From Bacteroidales bacterium (lineage in GTDB: Bacteria; Bacteroidota; Bacteroidia; Bacteroidales; UBA10428), in the NCBI GenBank assembly GCA_016934055.1, contig JAFGTR010000040.1:1-41192 (forward strand): a DNA stretch of 41,192 bases. Direction: 5' to 3'. Positions 7,803 to 17,655 of the stretch are shown here, one piece after another (the stretch's first letter is position 1; every line of letters begins with the position of its first letter). Under the pieces are notes generated by a model. The model was given only the letters and a program-made list of their open reading frames with translations. It did not search any database and was not told where the DNA came from. Both the position numbers and the translations under genes were made by a program.

Positions 7803-8694
7803 ATGAACCAGGAAGAAAACCGCTTCCCGACTGTCGAACCGTGAAAAGCAATTTCGTTTTTCCGACTGGTTTGCTGAGAAACTGATCAAATTTGTATCCT
7901 TTTTTTCCATTGCCTTTGTCATCCTCTTCTTTCTTTTTGTTTTCCGGGAGACCTTGCCCCTGTTCACTGCTAAGCCTGATCAGGAAAAAACCGGTATTAC
8001 CGGTGAACCTCAGGAATACAGTCTTGAGACCTGTATCTCCGATGGAGCAGATCAACCAGTTGACGAACTGAAGCCCGAGGTATACATGCCCGATGAGAAC
8101 GAACAGGAAGGATTTAGGCCTGAGGTATATTCTCCGGATGATGTTGAACAGGAAGAACTGAAGCCTGATATCTATTAACCGTTAGATGCTCCCACTGATG
8201 AAACCGGGGAACTGAAACCGGAAACATACGGTGATGTCGCTCCTGAAATATCGTATACAGAGGATGCCTCTTATGGCAGTTACAGCGTTGGTGAAGAATC
8301 AGACAACGCGGTAAAAACTTTATTCTCAAAAGACTGGCAGCCAATATCGGATCATCCCCGTTACGATCTCCTGCCTTTATTTATCGGGACCCTGAAAGTT
8401 ACCCTGCTCTCCATTCTATTTGCCGCGCCGCTGGACATAATAACCGCGCTGTATACTGCCATGTTCGCATCGCCGCGAATGAAGGAAATCATCAAGCCGG
8501 CCATTGAACTGCTGGCCGGATTCCCGTCGGTGGTAATCGGCTTTTTTGTCCTGATGGTGCTGGTATCCTTCTTCCAGCAATTCTATGGCTATGCCAGCCT
8601 GGGATTAGGCGCCAGCAAACTTCAAACAGCATTTTCCGTGATATTGCCCGCAGCAACGCCGGACATCTTTGCTGCCGTGATCCTTTGCGGGTAA
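7803..8694 (+). pseudogene. pstC: Broken pstC (phosphate ABC transporter permease)
   Basis: It starts with ATG at 7803 (MNQEENRF), then needs a frameshift near 7822-7830 to enter the frame coding the first membrane helix (LIKFVSFFSIAFVILFF). A low-complexity segment with LKPEVY-like repeats follows, interrupted by TAA at 8176-8178. After it the same frame continues with typical PstC sequence: WQPISDHPRY, LPLFIGTLKVTLLSILFAAP and ELLAGFPSVVIGFF. Between FYGYAS and LGLGASKLQTAF roughly 35 residues of the family core appear deleted. The gene stops at LPAATPDIFAAVILCG, before the final helices. Four independent lesions make this a clear pseudogene. Confidence 0.85.
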
Positions 8695-9347
8695 GTGATT
8701 CGGTGCCCATTTCGATGTCGCATGATTTCACAAGATATGTCAGTGTATCCATGCAGGACGATGGCAAATCAGTGGTTGTCTGGAGCCCTTATGGTTACGA
8801 TATAACCAATAACAGGGTGGTGATGTTCCTGCATATGCAGTTCCTGGACGAAAACGGCAGCAGAATTGGTGAGCCTTTTCGGCCCGTTCAGGTAAACACC
8901 GCATCGTACGATAAAGGTTATGACATTGCCGAACAGTACCCTTTTGTAAGGCTTGTAAATGATACGGCATGGTTGCTTTGGAGCAACTATAACGAAGAGT
9001 TCTCCGCGGTTTATGCCAAACCCTATATGAATATTCAGCGATTGACCGAGCCGGTTGTTTCGGGAATTTCCACCATCACCCGACCAGAACTTAATCACTG
9101 GCTTATGTGCAATCGTGCTTCGGGTGAACTCATGCTTACGGTTGAAACATATGCCAATTGCTCCGCAACCCTTGAGGTGATCGACATGCTGGGCAGGCCG
9201 GTCGGAAGCGCTGTTAATGTTGTACTGTAGCCCGGGATGAACAGGGTAATACTGAACAACAGTGCCCTGCACATACAGCAGCAAGGGCTATTCCTATACA
9301 GGTTGAATATAGAAGGAAACATATACCAGGTGAAGTTTTTGAGATAG
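8690..9347 (+). pseudogene. 3' fragment of a T9SS-secreted protein gene with internal stop
   Basis: Coding sequence begins in mid-protein right at the end of the pstC remnant, with only a weak TTG available as start (8685). The translated part (VSDSVPISMSHDFTRYVSVS onward) ends in a recognisable type A sorting domain: LEVIDMLGRPVGSAVNVVL, a TAG stop at 9228-9230, then PGMNRVILNN and GLFLYRLN to IYQVKFLR ending at 9347. The frame is unbroken across the stop, so a single nonsense change (perhaps CAG to TAG) removed the last 38 residues needed for T9SS export. The front of the gene is missing; the junction with pstC marks a deletion. Confidence 0.7.
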
Positions 9348-9370
9348 AACAAAGAATAAAGAACAAAGAC

Positions 9371-9407
9371 AATCACCAAATCAGCAGATCACCAAATCAC
9401 CAAATAT
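9371..9407. repeat. ATCACCAAATC short tandem repeat
   Basis: Three near-copies of ATCACCAAAT(C) in the gap between the T9SS fragment and nrdJ; simple low-complexity sequence. Confidence 0.4.
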
Positions 9408-9467
9408 TAAGGTGTCATAAGGTACAGCCCGGAGTACCGGGACTAAACGGCAATTGGGGTTAAAACG

Positions 9468-9502
9468 AAAAGAGAAAGCAAAATGAACGTGCTTCCTCTT
9501 TT
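9468..9502 (-). terminator. Likely terminator hairpin downstream of nrdJ
   Basis: On the minus strand AAAAGAGGAAGCA pairs with TGCTTTCTCTTTT (13 bp, one G-U) around a 9-base loop, followed by CGTTTT. It lies 37 bp after the nrdJ stop. The other strand is also T-rich after the stem, so it may act in both directions. Confidence 0.5.
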
Positions 9503-9538
9503 CTCCCTTTCATTATGAAAAACTTGTGCCGGAAACTA

Positions 9539-12148
9539 TCAGCCGCATTTGGTGGCGCCACAGGCTGTACACATGAGGCAACCTTCCTGGTAAACCAGGT
9601 TGTCGGACCCACATTCATCGCAGACAATGCCTTTTTTCACCCGTGTGCCGTTTGGTATATATTTACGCAAGGCCCGTTCGACACCGTTTCTCCATGTGTT
9701 GATCGTATCACTGTCAAGCCTGAGTGATGCGACGAGGTTGACGACATTGGGTATCGGCATGCCATGACGCAAAACGCTGGAGATTAATTTGGCATAATTC
9801 CAGAATTCCTTATTGAACATATGCGAAAGCCCACCCAGTGTATTTTTATAGCCGTATTTATCGATATACTGGAAGTCATACCTGGAAACGCCTTTTTCAT
9901 CCTTGGTTTTTATGATCTGTCGATGGGTTATGGACTTCGGGATAGGGAACATTTCATCGTCAACCATACCCGTGAAAATTTCATAAGGCTTGTTATCCTT
10001 TAATCCGATGAAAGCGATCCATCTTTCTTCATTGTTGTTAAAACGGATAATTTCCGCATCCAGCACTTTTGGCCGTTTATAGCGTGTGCCGTCATTAGCC
10101 TCTCCGTTTTCTTTTTCCTTATTAACGAGGACTCCGGTACGGGAGCCGTCGCGGTAAACTGTTACGCCTTTGCAACCGCTGTTCCAGGCTGTGACATAAA
10201 GCTGTCCGACAAGTTCTTCGGAGACATGAGCAGGAAGGTTGATGGTAACACTGATGGAATGATCGACCCATTGCTGTATTTCTCCCTGCATACGGACTTT
10301 GCTGACCCAGTCGACATCATTCGATGTGGCTTTGAAATAGGGTGATTCTTTGATAATATTCTGCAGGCTGTCATCATCCATTTTCTTGACTTCTTCTATG
10401 TTATAACCGTTGACCTCAAGCCAGGTAAGAAATTTATGATGAAACACGTTGAATTCTTCCCATTTATCACCAACCTCATCTTCGAAGTGCACAGTGACGT
10501 TTGCATCATTGGGATTCACCTTTCTGCGCCTTTTATATACCGGAAGAAATACGGGTTCAATACCCGATGTTGTTTGCGTCATCAGACTGGTGGTGCCGGT
10601 GGGTGCTATTGTGAGCAGGGCAATATTACGGCGGCCGTATTTGACCATATCACGGTACAACTGTTCATCTTCATTCCTGAGTCGCTGGATGAAAGGATTA
10701 TCTTTTTCAAGATGTGAATCATAAATGGTAAAAGCACCCCGTTCCCTGGCCACTTCAACCGATGAGCGGTAAGCTTCAACGGCAAGGGTTTTATGCACTT
10801 CAACAGAGAAATCGATGGCATCATCGCTGCCATAGCGGAGTCCAAGGGCAGCCAGCATATCGCCCTCGGCTGTAATACCGATACCGGTGCGTCTGCCTTC
10901 TTCTCCTTTGATTCTTATATTCTCCCAGAGCTTTTTTTCCACACGTTTAAGCTCAGCATCCTCGGGATCGGAGTTTATCTTTTCAAGGATGGCATCGATT
11001 TTTTCAAGCTCCAGGTCAATGATGTCATCCATAATGCGTTGCGCGTAATGTACATGTTCCTTAAACAACGAAAAATTAAATTTTGCCTTGGCTGTGAAAG
11101 GATTTTCGACATAGCTGTAAAGGTTCACTGCCAGCAGGCGGCATGAATCGTAAGGGCATAAGGGAATTTCACCGCAGGGATTCGTTGAGGCTGTCTTATA
11201 TCCGAAATCAGCGTAACAATCGGCCACTGATTCACGGAGGATGGTATTCCAGAAAAGAATGCCGGGTTCAGCTGACTTCCAGGCATTGTGGACAATTTTT
11301 TCCCATAATACACGGGCCTTAATTTCTTTTTTTATCAAAGGCTTTTCAGCATCCACCGGGAATTGCTGAACATAAATATCATCGTTAACAACAGCTTTCA
11401 TGAAATCATCGTCAATGCGCACTGAAATATTGGCCCCGGTCACTTTCCCGCGTTCCAGCTTGGCATCGATGAATTGTTCTGCATCGGGATGCCTGATGGA
11501 GATGCTTAACATCAGGGCCCCCCTTCGGCCATCCTGAGCTACCTCGCGGGTTGAATTGGAGTAACGTTCCATGAAGGGTACCACGCCTGTTGAAGTCAGC
11601 GCACTGTTCAATACCGGCGTGCCTTTTGGCCTGATGTGTGTGAGGTCGTGCCCGACACCGCCCCTGCGTTTCACAAGCTGCACCTGCTCCTGGTCGATCT
11701 TCATGATGCCGCCGTATGAATCGGATGTCCCCGGGTTTCCTATTACGAAACAATTTGAAAGGGAAGCAATCTGGAAATTGTTGCCGATACCGGTCATGGG
11801 ACTTCCCTGCGGAACAATGTAACGGAATTCCTTCAGCAATCCGTGTATCACCTCAACGCTGAGGGGATTCGGATATTTCTTTTCAATGCGTGCTATTTCA
11901 TTGGCAATACGCCAATGCATCTGATCAGGATCTCTTTCATATAATTTACCGAACGAATCTTTCAGCGCATATTTGTTCACCCAAACAGTCGCGGCAAGCT
12001 CATCACCCTTGAAATACTCCAGTGAACACTTAAGAGCCTCCTCATACGAATAAGTTTTCTTTTCCTTATCAGATAACTCTTTCACGTTTTTTTTAATTTC
12101 AGTTGATACTTGAGCGATTTTTTCTGTTCCGGTTTCTTCAGCTTGCAT
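9539..12148 (-). CDS. nrdJ: Adenosylcobalamin-dependent (class II) ribonucleoside-diphosphate reductase
   Basis: An 869-aa oxygen-independent reductase making deoxyribonucleotides with adenosylcobalamin as radical generator. Active-site residues are visible: C133 (SNCFVIGNP) and C336 as the redox pair, and the N323-P324-C325-G326-E327 motif with thiyl cysteine C325 and base E327. Phosphate-binding loops include APTGTTSLMTQTTSGIEPVF. The C-terminus carries a cysteine-rich ribbon (CDECGSDN, then CLMCTACGATKCG) that supplies or binds reducing thiols/zinc. Length and motifs are complete. It is monocistronic, with no partner small subunit, as expected for class II. I saw no cobalamin riboswitch upstream. 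Confidence 0.95.
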   Translation of the reverse strand: MQAEETGTEKIAQVSTEIKKNVKELSDKEKKTYSYEEALKCSLEYFKGDELAATVWVNKYALKDSFGKLYERDPDQMHWRIANEIARIEKKYPNPLSVEVIHGLLKEFRYIVPQGSPMTGIGNNFQIASLSNCFVIGNPGTSDSYGGIMKIDQEQVQLVKRRGGVGHDLTHIRPKGTPVLNSALTSTGVVPFMERYSNSTREVAQDGRRGALMLSISIRHPDAEQFIDAKLERGKVTGANISVRIDDDFMKAVVNDDIYVQQFPVDAEKPLIKKEIKARVLWEKIVHNAWKSAEPGILFWNTILRESVADCYADFGYKTASTNPCGEIPLCPYDSCRLLAVNLYSYVENPFTAKAKFNFSLFKEHVHYAQRIMDDIIDLELEKIDAILEKINSDPEDAELKRVEKKLWENIRIKGEEGRRTGIGITAEGDMLAALGLRYGSDDAIDFSVEVHKTLAVEAYRSSVEVARERGAFTIYDSHLEKDNPFIQRLRNEDEQLYRDMVKYGRRNIALLTIAPTGTTSLMTQTTSGIEPVFLPVYKRRRKVNPNDANVTVHFEDEVGDKWEEFNVFHHKFLTWLEVNGYNIEEVKKMDDDSLQNIIKESPYFKATSNDVDWVSKVRMQGEIQQWVDHSISVTINLPAHVSEELVGQLYVTAWNSGCKGVTVYRDGSRTGVLVNKEKENGEANDGTRYKRPKVLDAEIIRFNNNEERWIAFIGLKDNKPYEIFTGMVDDEMFPIPKSITHRQIIKTKDEKGVSRYDFQYIDKYGYKNTLGGLSHMFNKEFWNYAKLISSVLRHGMPIPNVVNLVASLRLDSDTINTWRNGVERALRKYIPNGTRVKKGIVCDECGSDNLVYQEGCLMCTACGATKCG

Positions 12149-12610
12149 TGTGTCAAAAGTTTTAAAACGTTGTCAATTTGTGAGATAAAAATCAATCGGA
12201 GATTATCCTGACGATAACGCAATTTAGAAACAGAATCATCTTTGTGCAAAAGGGCTTCGTTCGTATTTATCAACATTTCAAAATAGTTATTAACGCGGCT
12301 TTCCAACGTTTTGATAAACTGACTTTTAATTTAATAAATTATATACGATCTTAATATCTTAAAATAATAAAATAATTAACATACAGATAATCAATATAAT
12401 ACATAAATAATTACATAATATGCTCATTATAATACAATTAACAATTTTTCAATATAGTCTTCCATTCGAAACAACAATGAAAAAAAAAGTCTTTCCGTGC
12501 GCAAATGCATGAGGTTAATTCTGTAAAATTAGTTCAAAAAATGCGAAAATGCAGCATAAATGAATAAGAAGAAAGCCGGCAGGAAACAGAATGAGAATGA
12601 AGAATAGAAG
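12149..12610. other. 462-bp AT-rich intergenic region
   Basis: It lies between the GH97 stop and the nrdJ start, both on the minus strand, so it should hold the nrdJ promoter. 12325-12480 is very AT-rich (long runs of ATAA/TTAA). I found no convincing gene, riboswitch core or terminator hairpin. Confidence 0.5.
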
Positions 12611-14632
12611 TCAGGGGGAAGAAAGGATTGTAAACCGTATGGCCTGGCCACCCCCGGAAGCCAGCTTTAGCAGCAATTGCTGTGATGAGTTTACTCTTTG
12701 TTCGGAATAGTTGAAATCGGTTGGATTGTCCTTCCAGTCTGCCAGTTTACCATCTTTAAATATGAGGGCCAGGTAATTTTTATCGGGCAGCAGAAAGGAC
12801 AGATCGAGCATAATTTCCCTTTGGTTTTCATCTGTTATGGCACCAACATACCAGTCTTCGGAGTTCCGGTCTTTTCGTGCGGTTATCACATAATCGCCGA
12901 TCCTCGCATCAGGTATTCTTGTTTCCTCCCAGTCAGCCGGCACCATTCTGATAAAGTCGAAGGCTTTATTGTTTATGTAGTTCTCAGGCAGGTCAGATGC
13001 CATTTGAAGCGGACTGTAAAGAACAACATATAAAGCCAGCTGTTTTGCCAGCGTGGTTTGTACCCTGGTACCGGGTTGTACGGGATTGCTGAAATTGAAG
13101 GTGCCGGGTGTAAAGTCCATTGGTCCGGCCAAACCGCGTGTAAAAGGTATAATTGTCGTATGATCCGGAGGATTTCCTCCGTCGGTCGACCATGCATCCC
13201 ATTCCTGACCGCGCACGCCTTCCTGGGTCATCAGGTTTGGATAGGTGCGCTGCAATCCGGTTGGCATGACCGGCTCATGAATATCAACCATGATATGATA
13301 ACGGGCTGCCGTTTCAATCACTTTCCGGTAATGTCTCACGCCATATTGGCTGCTGTGCCTTTCTTTGTTATCGAGTAATGAATTGACATATCCGGTTTTA
13401 ACGGCATTTACACCCGATTTCTGGTATAGTCTGAAAGCTTCTTCAAGCTGGTTTTCATAATTGGTCACAGCTCCACCGGTTTCGTGATGGCCGATAAGTC
13501 TTGTTTCCTTTTCTGCAGCATAACGCGTTATCTCCTCAATGTCAAAATCAGGATAAGGTTCTGTAAAACTAAATGAATCACCGTGCTGAGTCCAGTCTCC
13601 ATCCCATCCCCGGTTCCATCCCTCAACAAGGACACCGCTCATGTTGTTTGCCGCAGCAAAATCAATATATTTTTTTGTATTTGAAGTGGTGGCTCCATGG
13701 CGGGGACCCTGTGACCAGGTGTACAGACCCAGATGCATGCCCCACCATATGCCAACATATTTACCGGGCTTTATCCAGGAAACGTCATGGATTTTAGAGG
13801 GTTCATTGAGGTTGAGGATCAAATAAGATGTTATCAGTTCACCGGGTGAGTCAGTAATTATCACTGTTCTCCAGGGAGTCACAAAAGGCGTCTTTCCCAT
13901 GACCTTTTCACCGGTTGACCAGGGTGTCAGATCACATGCCAGGGTTGAAGAATCAATACAATACAGATTCATGGCCGCGTAATCGGTGAGGTTTGCCTCA
14001 TGTATTGCAATATAACTGCCCCGGGCGGTTTCCATCGTAAGCGGCGTACAAACCGTATCACTGATTTCGCTGAGAAGTGATTTCCGGTAAAGGCTTTCAT
14101 AAAACCTGTCTTTACATGCCGGGATTGACCAGGCATAATGGTTTCCCGCCATGACAAATTCGGTCATTTCTTTCATTATAACCAGCGAGTCGATGGTTTC
14201 CCGGCCCGGTATTTCATAACGAAAACCGAAGCCATCATTAAAAACCCTGAAGATTATGTTAAACGATCGTTTTAATCCGTTCCTTTCACGAAGGAAAACT
14301 GTTAATTCATCATACCGGTTCTCAACCAGGCGTCTTTCTCCCCATGGCTGTTCCCAGGTTTCATTAAAGGTCCCGGATTCAATGTTCATGATGCTGACTT
14401 TATTGCCAAGAGGCGCCATGTTTTTAAATTCGAAACCCAGCCTCGATTTGTCGATAATCGGCATGCTGTCCTTTGATGCGGAATAAAAAACCTGGCCTTT
14501 TATAATTTCAACCGAAATGTGAATTTTACCGTCAGGTGAAAGGACTGTATATTTTTGTGGTAGCGGGTTCAGCCGGCAAGAGGTAATAATGAAGAGAATC
14601 AGACCGGTTAAAGCTATGTTAAAAGCTTTCAT
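12611..14632 (-). CDS. GH97 alpha-glucosidase-type lipoprotein (SusB-like, inverting subgroup)
   Basis: A 673-aa outer-membrane or periplasmic lipoprotein (lipobox ITSC, C19). The N-terminal beta-sandwich includes ETWEQPWGERR and the (beta/alpha)8 domain begins near 290 (YVGIWWGMHLG). Glutamates E384 (GHHETGG), E453 (IHEPVMPTGL), E471 and E477 (TQEGVRGQEWDAW) are spaced 69, 18 and 6 residues apart. As I recall, this is the same spacing as E439, E508, E526 and E532 of Bacteroides SusB, which act as base/acid and calcium ligands. The retaining-subgroup KVDF nucleophile is replaced by KTGY. It should therefore be an inverting exo-alpha-glycosidase, probably alpha-glucosidase. It is the last gene of the PUL operon. 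Confidence 0.92.
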   Translation of the reverse strand: MKAFNIALTGLILFIITSCRLNPLPQKYTVLSPDGKIHISVEIIKGQVFYSASKDSMPIIDKSRLGFEFKNMAPLGNKVSIMNIESGTFNETWEQPWGERRLVENRYDELTVFLRERNGLKRSFNIIFRVFNDGFGFRYEIPGRETIDSLVIMKEMTEFVMAGNHYAWSIPACKDRFYESLYRKSLLSEISDTVCTPLTMETARGSYIAIHEANLTDYAAMNLYCIDSSTLACDLTPWSTGEKVMGKTPFVTPWRTVIITDSPGELITSYLILNLNEPSKIHDVSWIKPGKYVGIWWGMHLGLYTWSQGPRHGATTSNTKKYIDFAAANNMSGVLVEGWNRGWDGDWTQHGDSFSFTEPYPDFDIEEITRYAAEKETRLIGHHETGGAVTNYENQLEEAFRLYQKSGVNAVKTGYVNSLLDNKERHSSQYGVRHYRKVIETAARYHIMVDIHEPVMPTGLQRTYPNLMTQEGVRGQEWDAWSTDGGNPPDHTTIIPFTRGLAGPMDFTPGTFNFSNPVQPGTRVQTTLAKQLALYVVLYSPLQMASDLPENYINNKAFDFIRMVPADWEETRIPDARIGDYVITARKDRNSEDWYVGAITDENQREIMLDLSFLLPDKNYLALIFKDGKLADWKDNPTDFNYSEQRVNSSQQLLLKLASGGGQAIRFTILSSP

Positions 14633-14709
14633 TCAATGACTATTAAAAAGTAATTAAGATCTGGTGCAAATCGGGAATCATTGTTATAATGTGTGCTTTT
14701 TTTAACCAC

Positions 14710-15948
14710 TTATGGAATCGCTTTCAGACTGTCGATGATGTGCACTGCCTTGTCGGTTTGCAGCGATACAAGATAATCGAAAGCCTTATCGAGGATGATC
14801 TGTTCACCCTGTTCTTCAGAATACTTCTTTCTGAGAGTATACATATCAAATATTTTCTCAAGTATGGTTTTGGAATAAATAACGCCTGTATACTGTTGCA
14901 CTTTTTCAAGCAGGGTAAATTGAAATTCAACGGATGGTTCAATCATGGTCCCTTCACCGAAATCATTCCATGTGACCAGCTGCAGATAATCTATGTTGTT
15001 ATTTTTAGCCATTTCAAGAGTTTCCTTCAGTGTCAGCCCGTTATTATGGTCAATGGTCCAGGCCATATTTAATCCCCAGCCACCTTCGGCATAATAATCC
15101 CTGAATCCGGGATATGCGCTTCCTACGGCCATATCAAATTTCATAGCCTGGCTGGTATAGAAATTCTGAATATGGGTATTATTTTCATATACCCATGAAT
15201 ATTCTCCGGCTGCATTTTTTCCCAGTTCACCCGACTCATACCAGAGCGACAGGAACAGGGGTGTTTCAGAAATGGCACTGAGAACTGTTGTCCAGTCGCT
15301 TTCGTTTTGTATATGCTGGGGCCCGAAAATCATCAGGAGCGGTTTATTGTCAATTTTTATGTAATGAGCATCAACAAAATAATTCTGCTCCATGTATTGG
15401 AAATCATCAATGGCACCGTCAATGGCCTTATCGATAAGGCTGTTGTCGATTAGTGATTTCAGAGTAAAATCTTCGTATGTTACAGCATAGGTCAGACCTA
15501 CCTTATTGAGCATATCGATGACAGCTTCGGCGTTTCTCCTGTTAAGCGGGTAATCCCATAAATCTGATGAACCATACCAGTCAATGATCAATCCGTCAAT
15601 GCCGGAATATTTCATCAGCAACAGGTGATACTCAATCACGTCTTTGTCGGTGGAGGCATAAGGCCCGATTAACGGATAATAATGAGAAGCTATTTCCCTC
15701 CGGCCATCACCATCAGTGTTTTCCGGATTCATGTTCGCCATGGTCCAGTGAATACCCCATGCTCCGTTATCGCTGGTTGCAGGTGTCTCAAACCATGGCA
15801 TGTAATGTACCCAAATGCTGGTTGAATCTGTTTTTTCAACTGCAACCGGTCCACCGGGTAAGGGTTCCGGTTTTATGTCATCGTCCTTATCACAAGCTGA
15901 AAGGCCTGTTATAAATAATGCAAGTGACAGGAAGGCTGTTTTTTTCAT
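14710..15948 (-). CDS. GH99/GH71-like lipoprotein of the PUL
   Basis: A 412-aa lipoprotein (lipobox LSAC, C19) followed by an acidic, proline-rich linker. The catalytic-type core starts at WVHYMPWFETP, then AWGIHWTMANMNP, SHYYPLIGPYAS, GIDGLIIDWYG and YAVTYEDF, ending with VTWNDFGEGTMIEPS. This is the pattern of the glycoside hydrolase 71/99-like group, related to endo-alpha-mannosidases/mannanases and alpha-1,3-glucanases. Substrate is uncertain. It lies between susD (139-bp gap) and GH97 (77-bp gap) on the same strand and is likely co-transcribed. Confidence 0.82.
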   Translation of the reverse strand: MKKTAFLSLALFITGLSACDKDDDIKPEPLPGGPVAVEKTDSTSIWVHYMPWFETPATSDNGAWGIHWTMANMNPENTDGDGRREIASHYYPLIGPYASTDKDVIEYHLLLMKYSGIDGLIIDWYGSSDLWDYPLNRRNAEAVIDMLNKVGLTYAVTYEDFTLKSLIDNSLIDKAIDGAIDDFQYMEQNYFVDAHYIKIDNKPLLMIFGPQHIQNESDWTTVLSAISETPLFLSLWYESGELGKNAAGEYSWVYENNTHIQNFYTSQAMKFDMAVGSAYPGFRDYYAEGGWGLNMAWTIDHNNGLTLKETLEMAKNNNIDYLQLVTWNDFGEGTMIEPSVEFQFTLLEKVQQYTGVIYSKTILEKIFDMYTLRKKYSEEQGEQIILDKAFDYLVSLQTDKAVHIIDSLKAIP

Positions 15949-16087
15949 GATATATTTGTATTACATACAGCAATTAAGGATAATGTTGTCAGATCAAACA
16001 ATGATGTTTGAACAGGTGAATATGCAACAGGGCACCTGTTTTAGAACACAGAAAAACAGGCCCCTTTATAATGTTTCTGCAGAAACA

Positions 16088-17599
16088 TCAATAGCCCGGA
16101 TTTTGAACCAGCTTATTGTTCTTGACCAGTTCGGTTGCCGGGATCGGGAATATGGCCTTTTCAACCGGTGTTGTATTGGGCTTTTCCCACCAGGGTTCAA
16201 AATATGTTCCAAACCTGATATTCACCGAACGGCGGATGCCTTCGAATAAGAATTCATGCAGCCATTCTGTGTCAAGCACTTCAAGGGTAATCGGATTGGG
16301 CGTGGAAGCCAGACCGGAACGTGTTCTCAGCTGGGCAACGACAGGATAGGCTTCAGCAGCCCTGCCGAGTCTTACCAGGCATTCAGCTTTCATCATAAGG
16401 ATCTCTGCATAACGCATCAGCACCCAGTCGTTATCACGTTCGCCAACATCGCCTTCCTTCGTCTGATACTTGCTGATCCTCACACCTTCATATTCTCTGG
16501 CATCGTAAAAGTTCTCTATGTTTTCAGTGTAGTTCAGTACCGCACCGGTTCTGTCAAGAATAGGTTCCTTTGTTACAATATTGTATTGAATACCCTCACA
16601 CATTGAGGCAATCCGTTCATCGCCCTCTTCAAAGGATGAATATACGCCAGGTTGTGCACAGGGGCCGTTGACTGACCATGACCAGCCGCCTGCGGAAGCG
16701 GAGATGGCCTGCCAGTGATTATAATGGTAAGTCAGTGAAAGGAAGTAATTGCCAACGGTACCCTCTTTATGATCATAGGGTATGGCAAAGATTATTTCAT
16801 CGGAGTGTTGATTCTCCTGGATAAAGTTATCCAGCACGTTGTCCGTGAGTTCGTAGCCGCTAACTTTGTCGCAGGCATCAAGGCAGTCCTGCCAGCGCTC
16901 TGTATTGATGAACACCCCGGAATTTATGTACAGACGGGCCAGCAATGTGTATGCCACATTTTGCGTAAACCGTCCATACTCGATCTGTGGCTGGAGCAGA
17001 TCGGCAATACCAAGCAATTCTGATTCGACAAACTGGTAAACCTGGGCTCTGCCCGAGTTTGCGGGCAGTTCTGTTTCGGCAAATGAGGTAGAGAGTGGAA
17101 CATTGCCAAACCAATCCATTAACAGATAGTAATAATAGGCCCTTATTCCTCTTATCTCAGCCTTGGCGATCTCTTCCTCCTGTTCGGGGAGTCCCGATTG
17201 CTCAATTGACTGGATCACGAAATTGCAGGTTGAAATTCCCGCGTAGCAATATTTCCAGGCACTCAAAACCATGGCATTATCGGGTTTGATATTATGAGTC
17301 TGTGCATCCTGATACCTGCCGTTATCATACCAGTCGGATCCACGCTGGGGGACACAAAACTCATCAGAAACAGCTTCGATCAAAAAATACACGTATTCGC
17401 TGGCGGGGTAACAATTTGATACGTCGTCGGCAAATCCTCTGAGCGAGGCATATGCGCTGCCGGCAATTGTTTTTATTTCATCAGGGGTGACACCGTATTC
17501 CGAAGACGGGACGACACTGAAAAATTCTTCGTCAAGGTTGGTGCAGGCTGGTGCAATAAGGGCAAAAGCCAGGGCTAATATGACAGATTTTGAATTCAT
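16088..17599 (-). CDS. SusD/RagB-family glycan-binding lipoprotein
   Basis: A 503-aa surface lipoprotein that caps the SusC channel and captures oligosaccharide. The frame extends upstream to 17650, but the ATG at 17599 gives a proper lipoprotein signal (lipobox APAC, C19), so it is preferred. SusD/TPR-type features include GIRAYYYYLLMDWFGNVPL, YTLLARLYINSGVF, LMRYAEILMMKAECLVRLGR and the terminal FPIPATELVKNNKLVQNPGY. It is directly downstream of susC with a 56-bp gap, the canonical pairing. Confidence 0.94.
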   Translation of the reverse strand: MNSKSVILALAFALIAPACTNLDEEFFSVVPSSEYGVTPDEIKTIAGSAYASLRGFADDVSNCYPASEYVYFLIEAVSDEFCVPQRGSDWYDNGRYQDAQTHNIKPDNAMVLSAWKYCYAGISTCNFVIQSIEQSGLPEQEEEIAKAEIRGIRAYYYYLLMDWFGNVPLSTSFAETELPANSGRAQVYQFVESELLGIADLLQPQIEYGRFTQNVAYTLLARLYINSGVFINTERWQDCLDACDKVSGYELTDNVLDNFIQENQHSDEIIFAIPYDHKEGTVGNYFLSLTYHYNHWQAISASAGGWSWSVNGPCAQPGVYSSFEEGDERIASMCEGIQYNIVTKEPILDRTGAVLNYTENIENFYDAREYEGVRISKYQTKEGDVGERDNDWVLMRYAEILMMKAECLVRLGRAAEAYPVVAQLRTRSGLASTPNPITLEVLDTEWLHEFLFEGIRRSVNIRFGTYFEPWWEKPNTTPVEKAIFPIPATELVKNNKLVQNPGY

Positions 17600-17655
17600 T
17601 GTATTGGTGTTTATCGGTTGACATTTCTTTATATTCCTGTATTTTTCCATTCGTT

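Noticed and set aside
8685..9230. Independent 181-codon gene with a TTG start
   Set aside because: It begins in mid-protein inside the end of the pstC remnant, has no signal peptide, and its sorting domain continues past the stop; it is better read as a gene fragment.
12149..12480. Possible cobalamin riboswitch upstream of the B12-dependent reductase
   Set aside because: On the minus strand I could not find the B12-box (GCCACTG-like) or the expected core stems; the region is mostly AT-rich.
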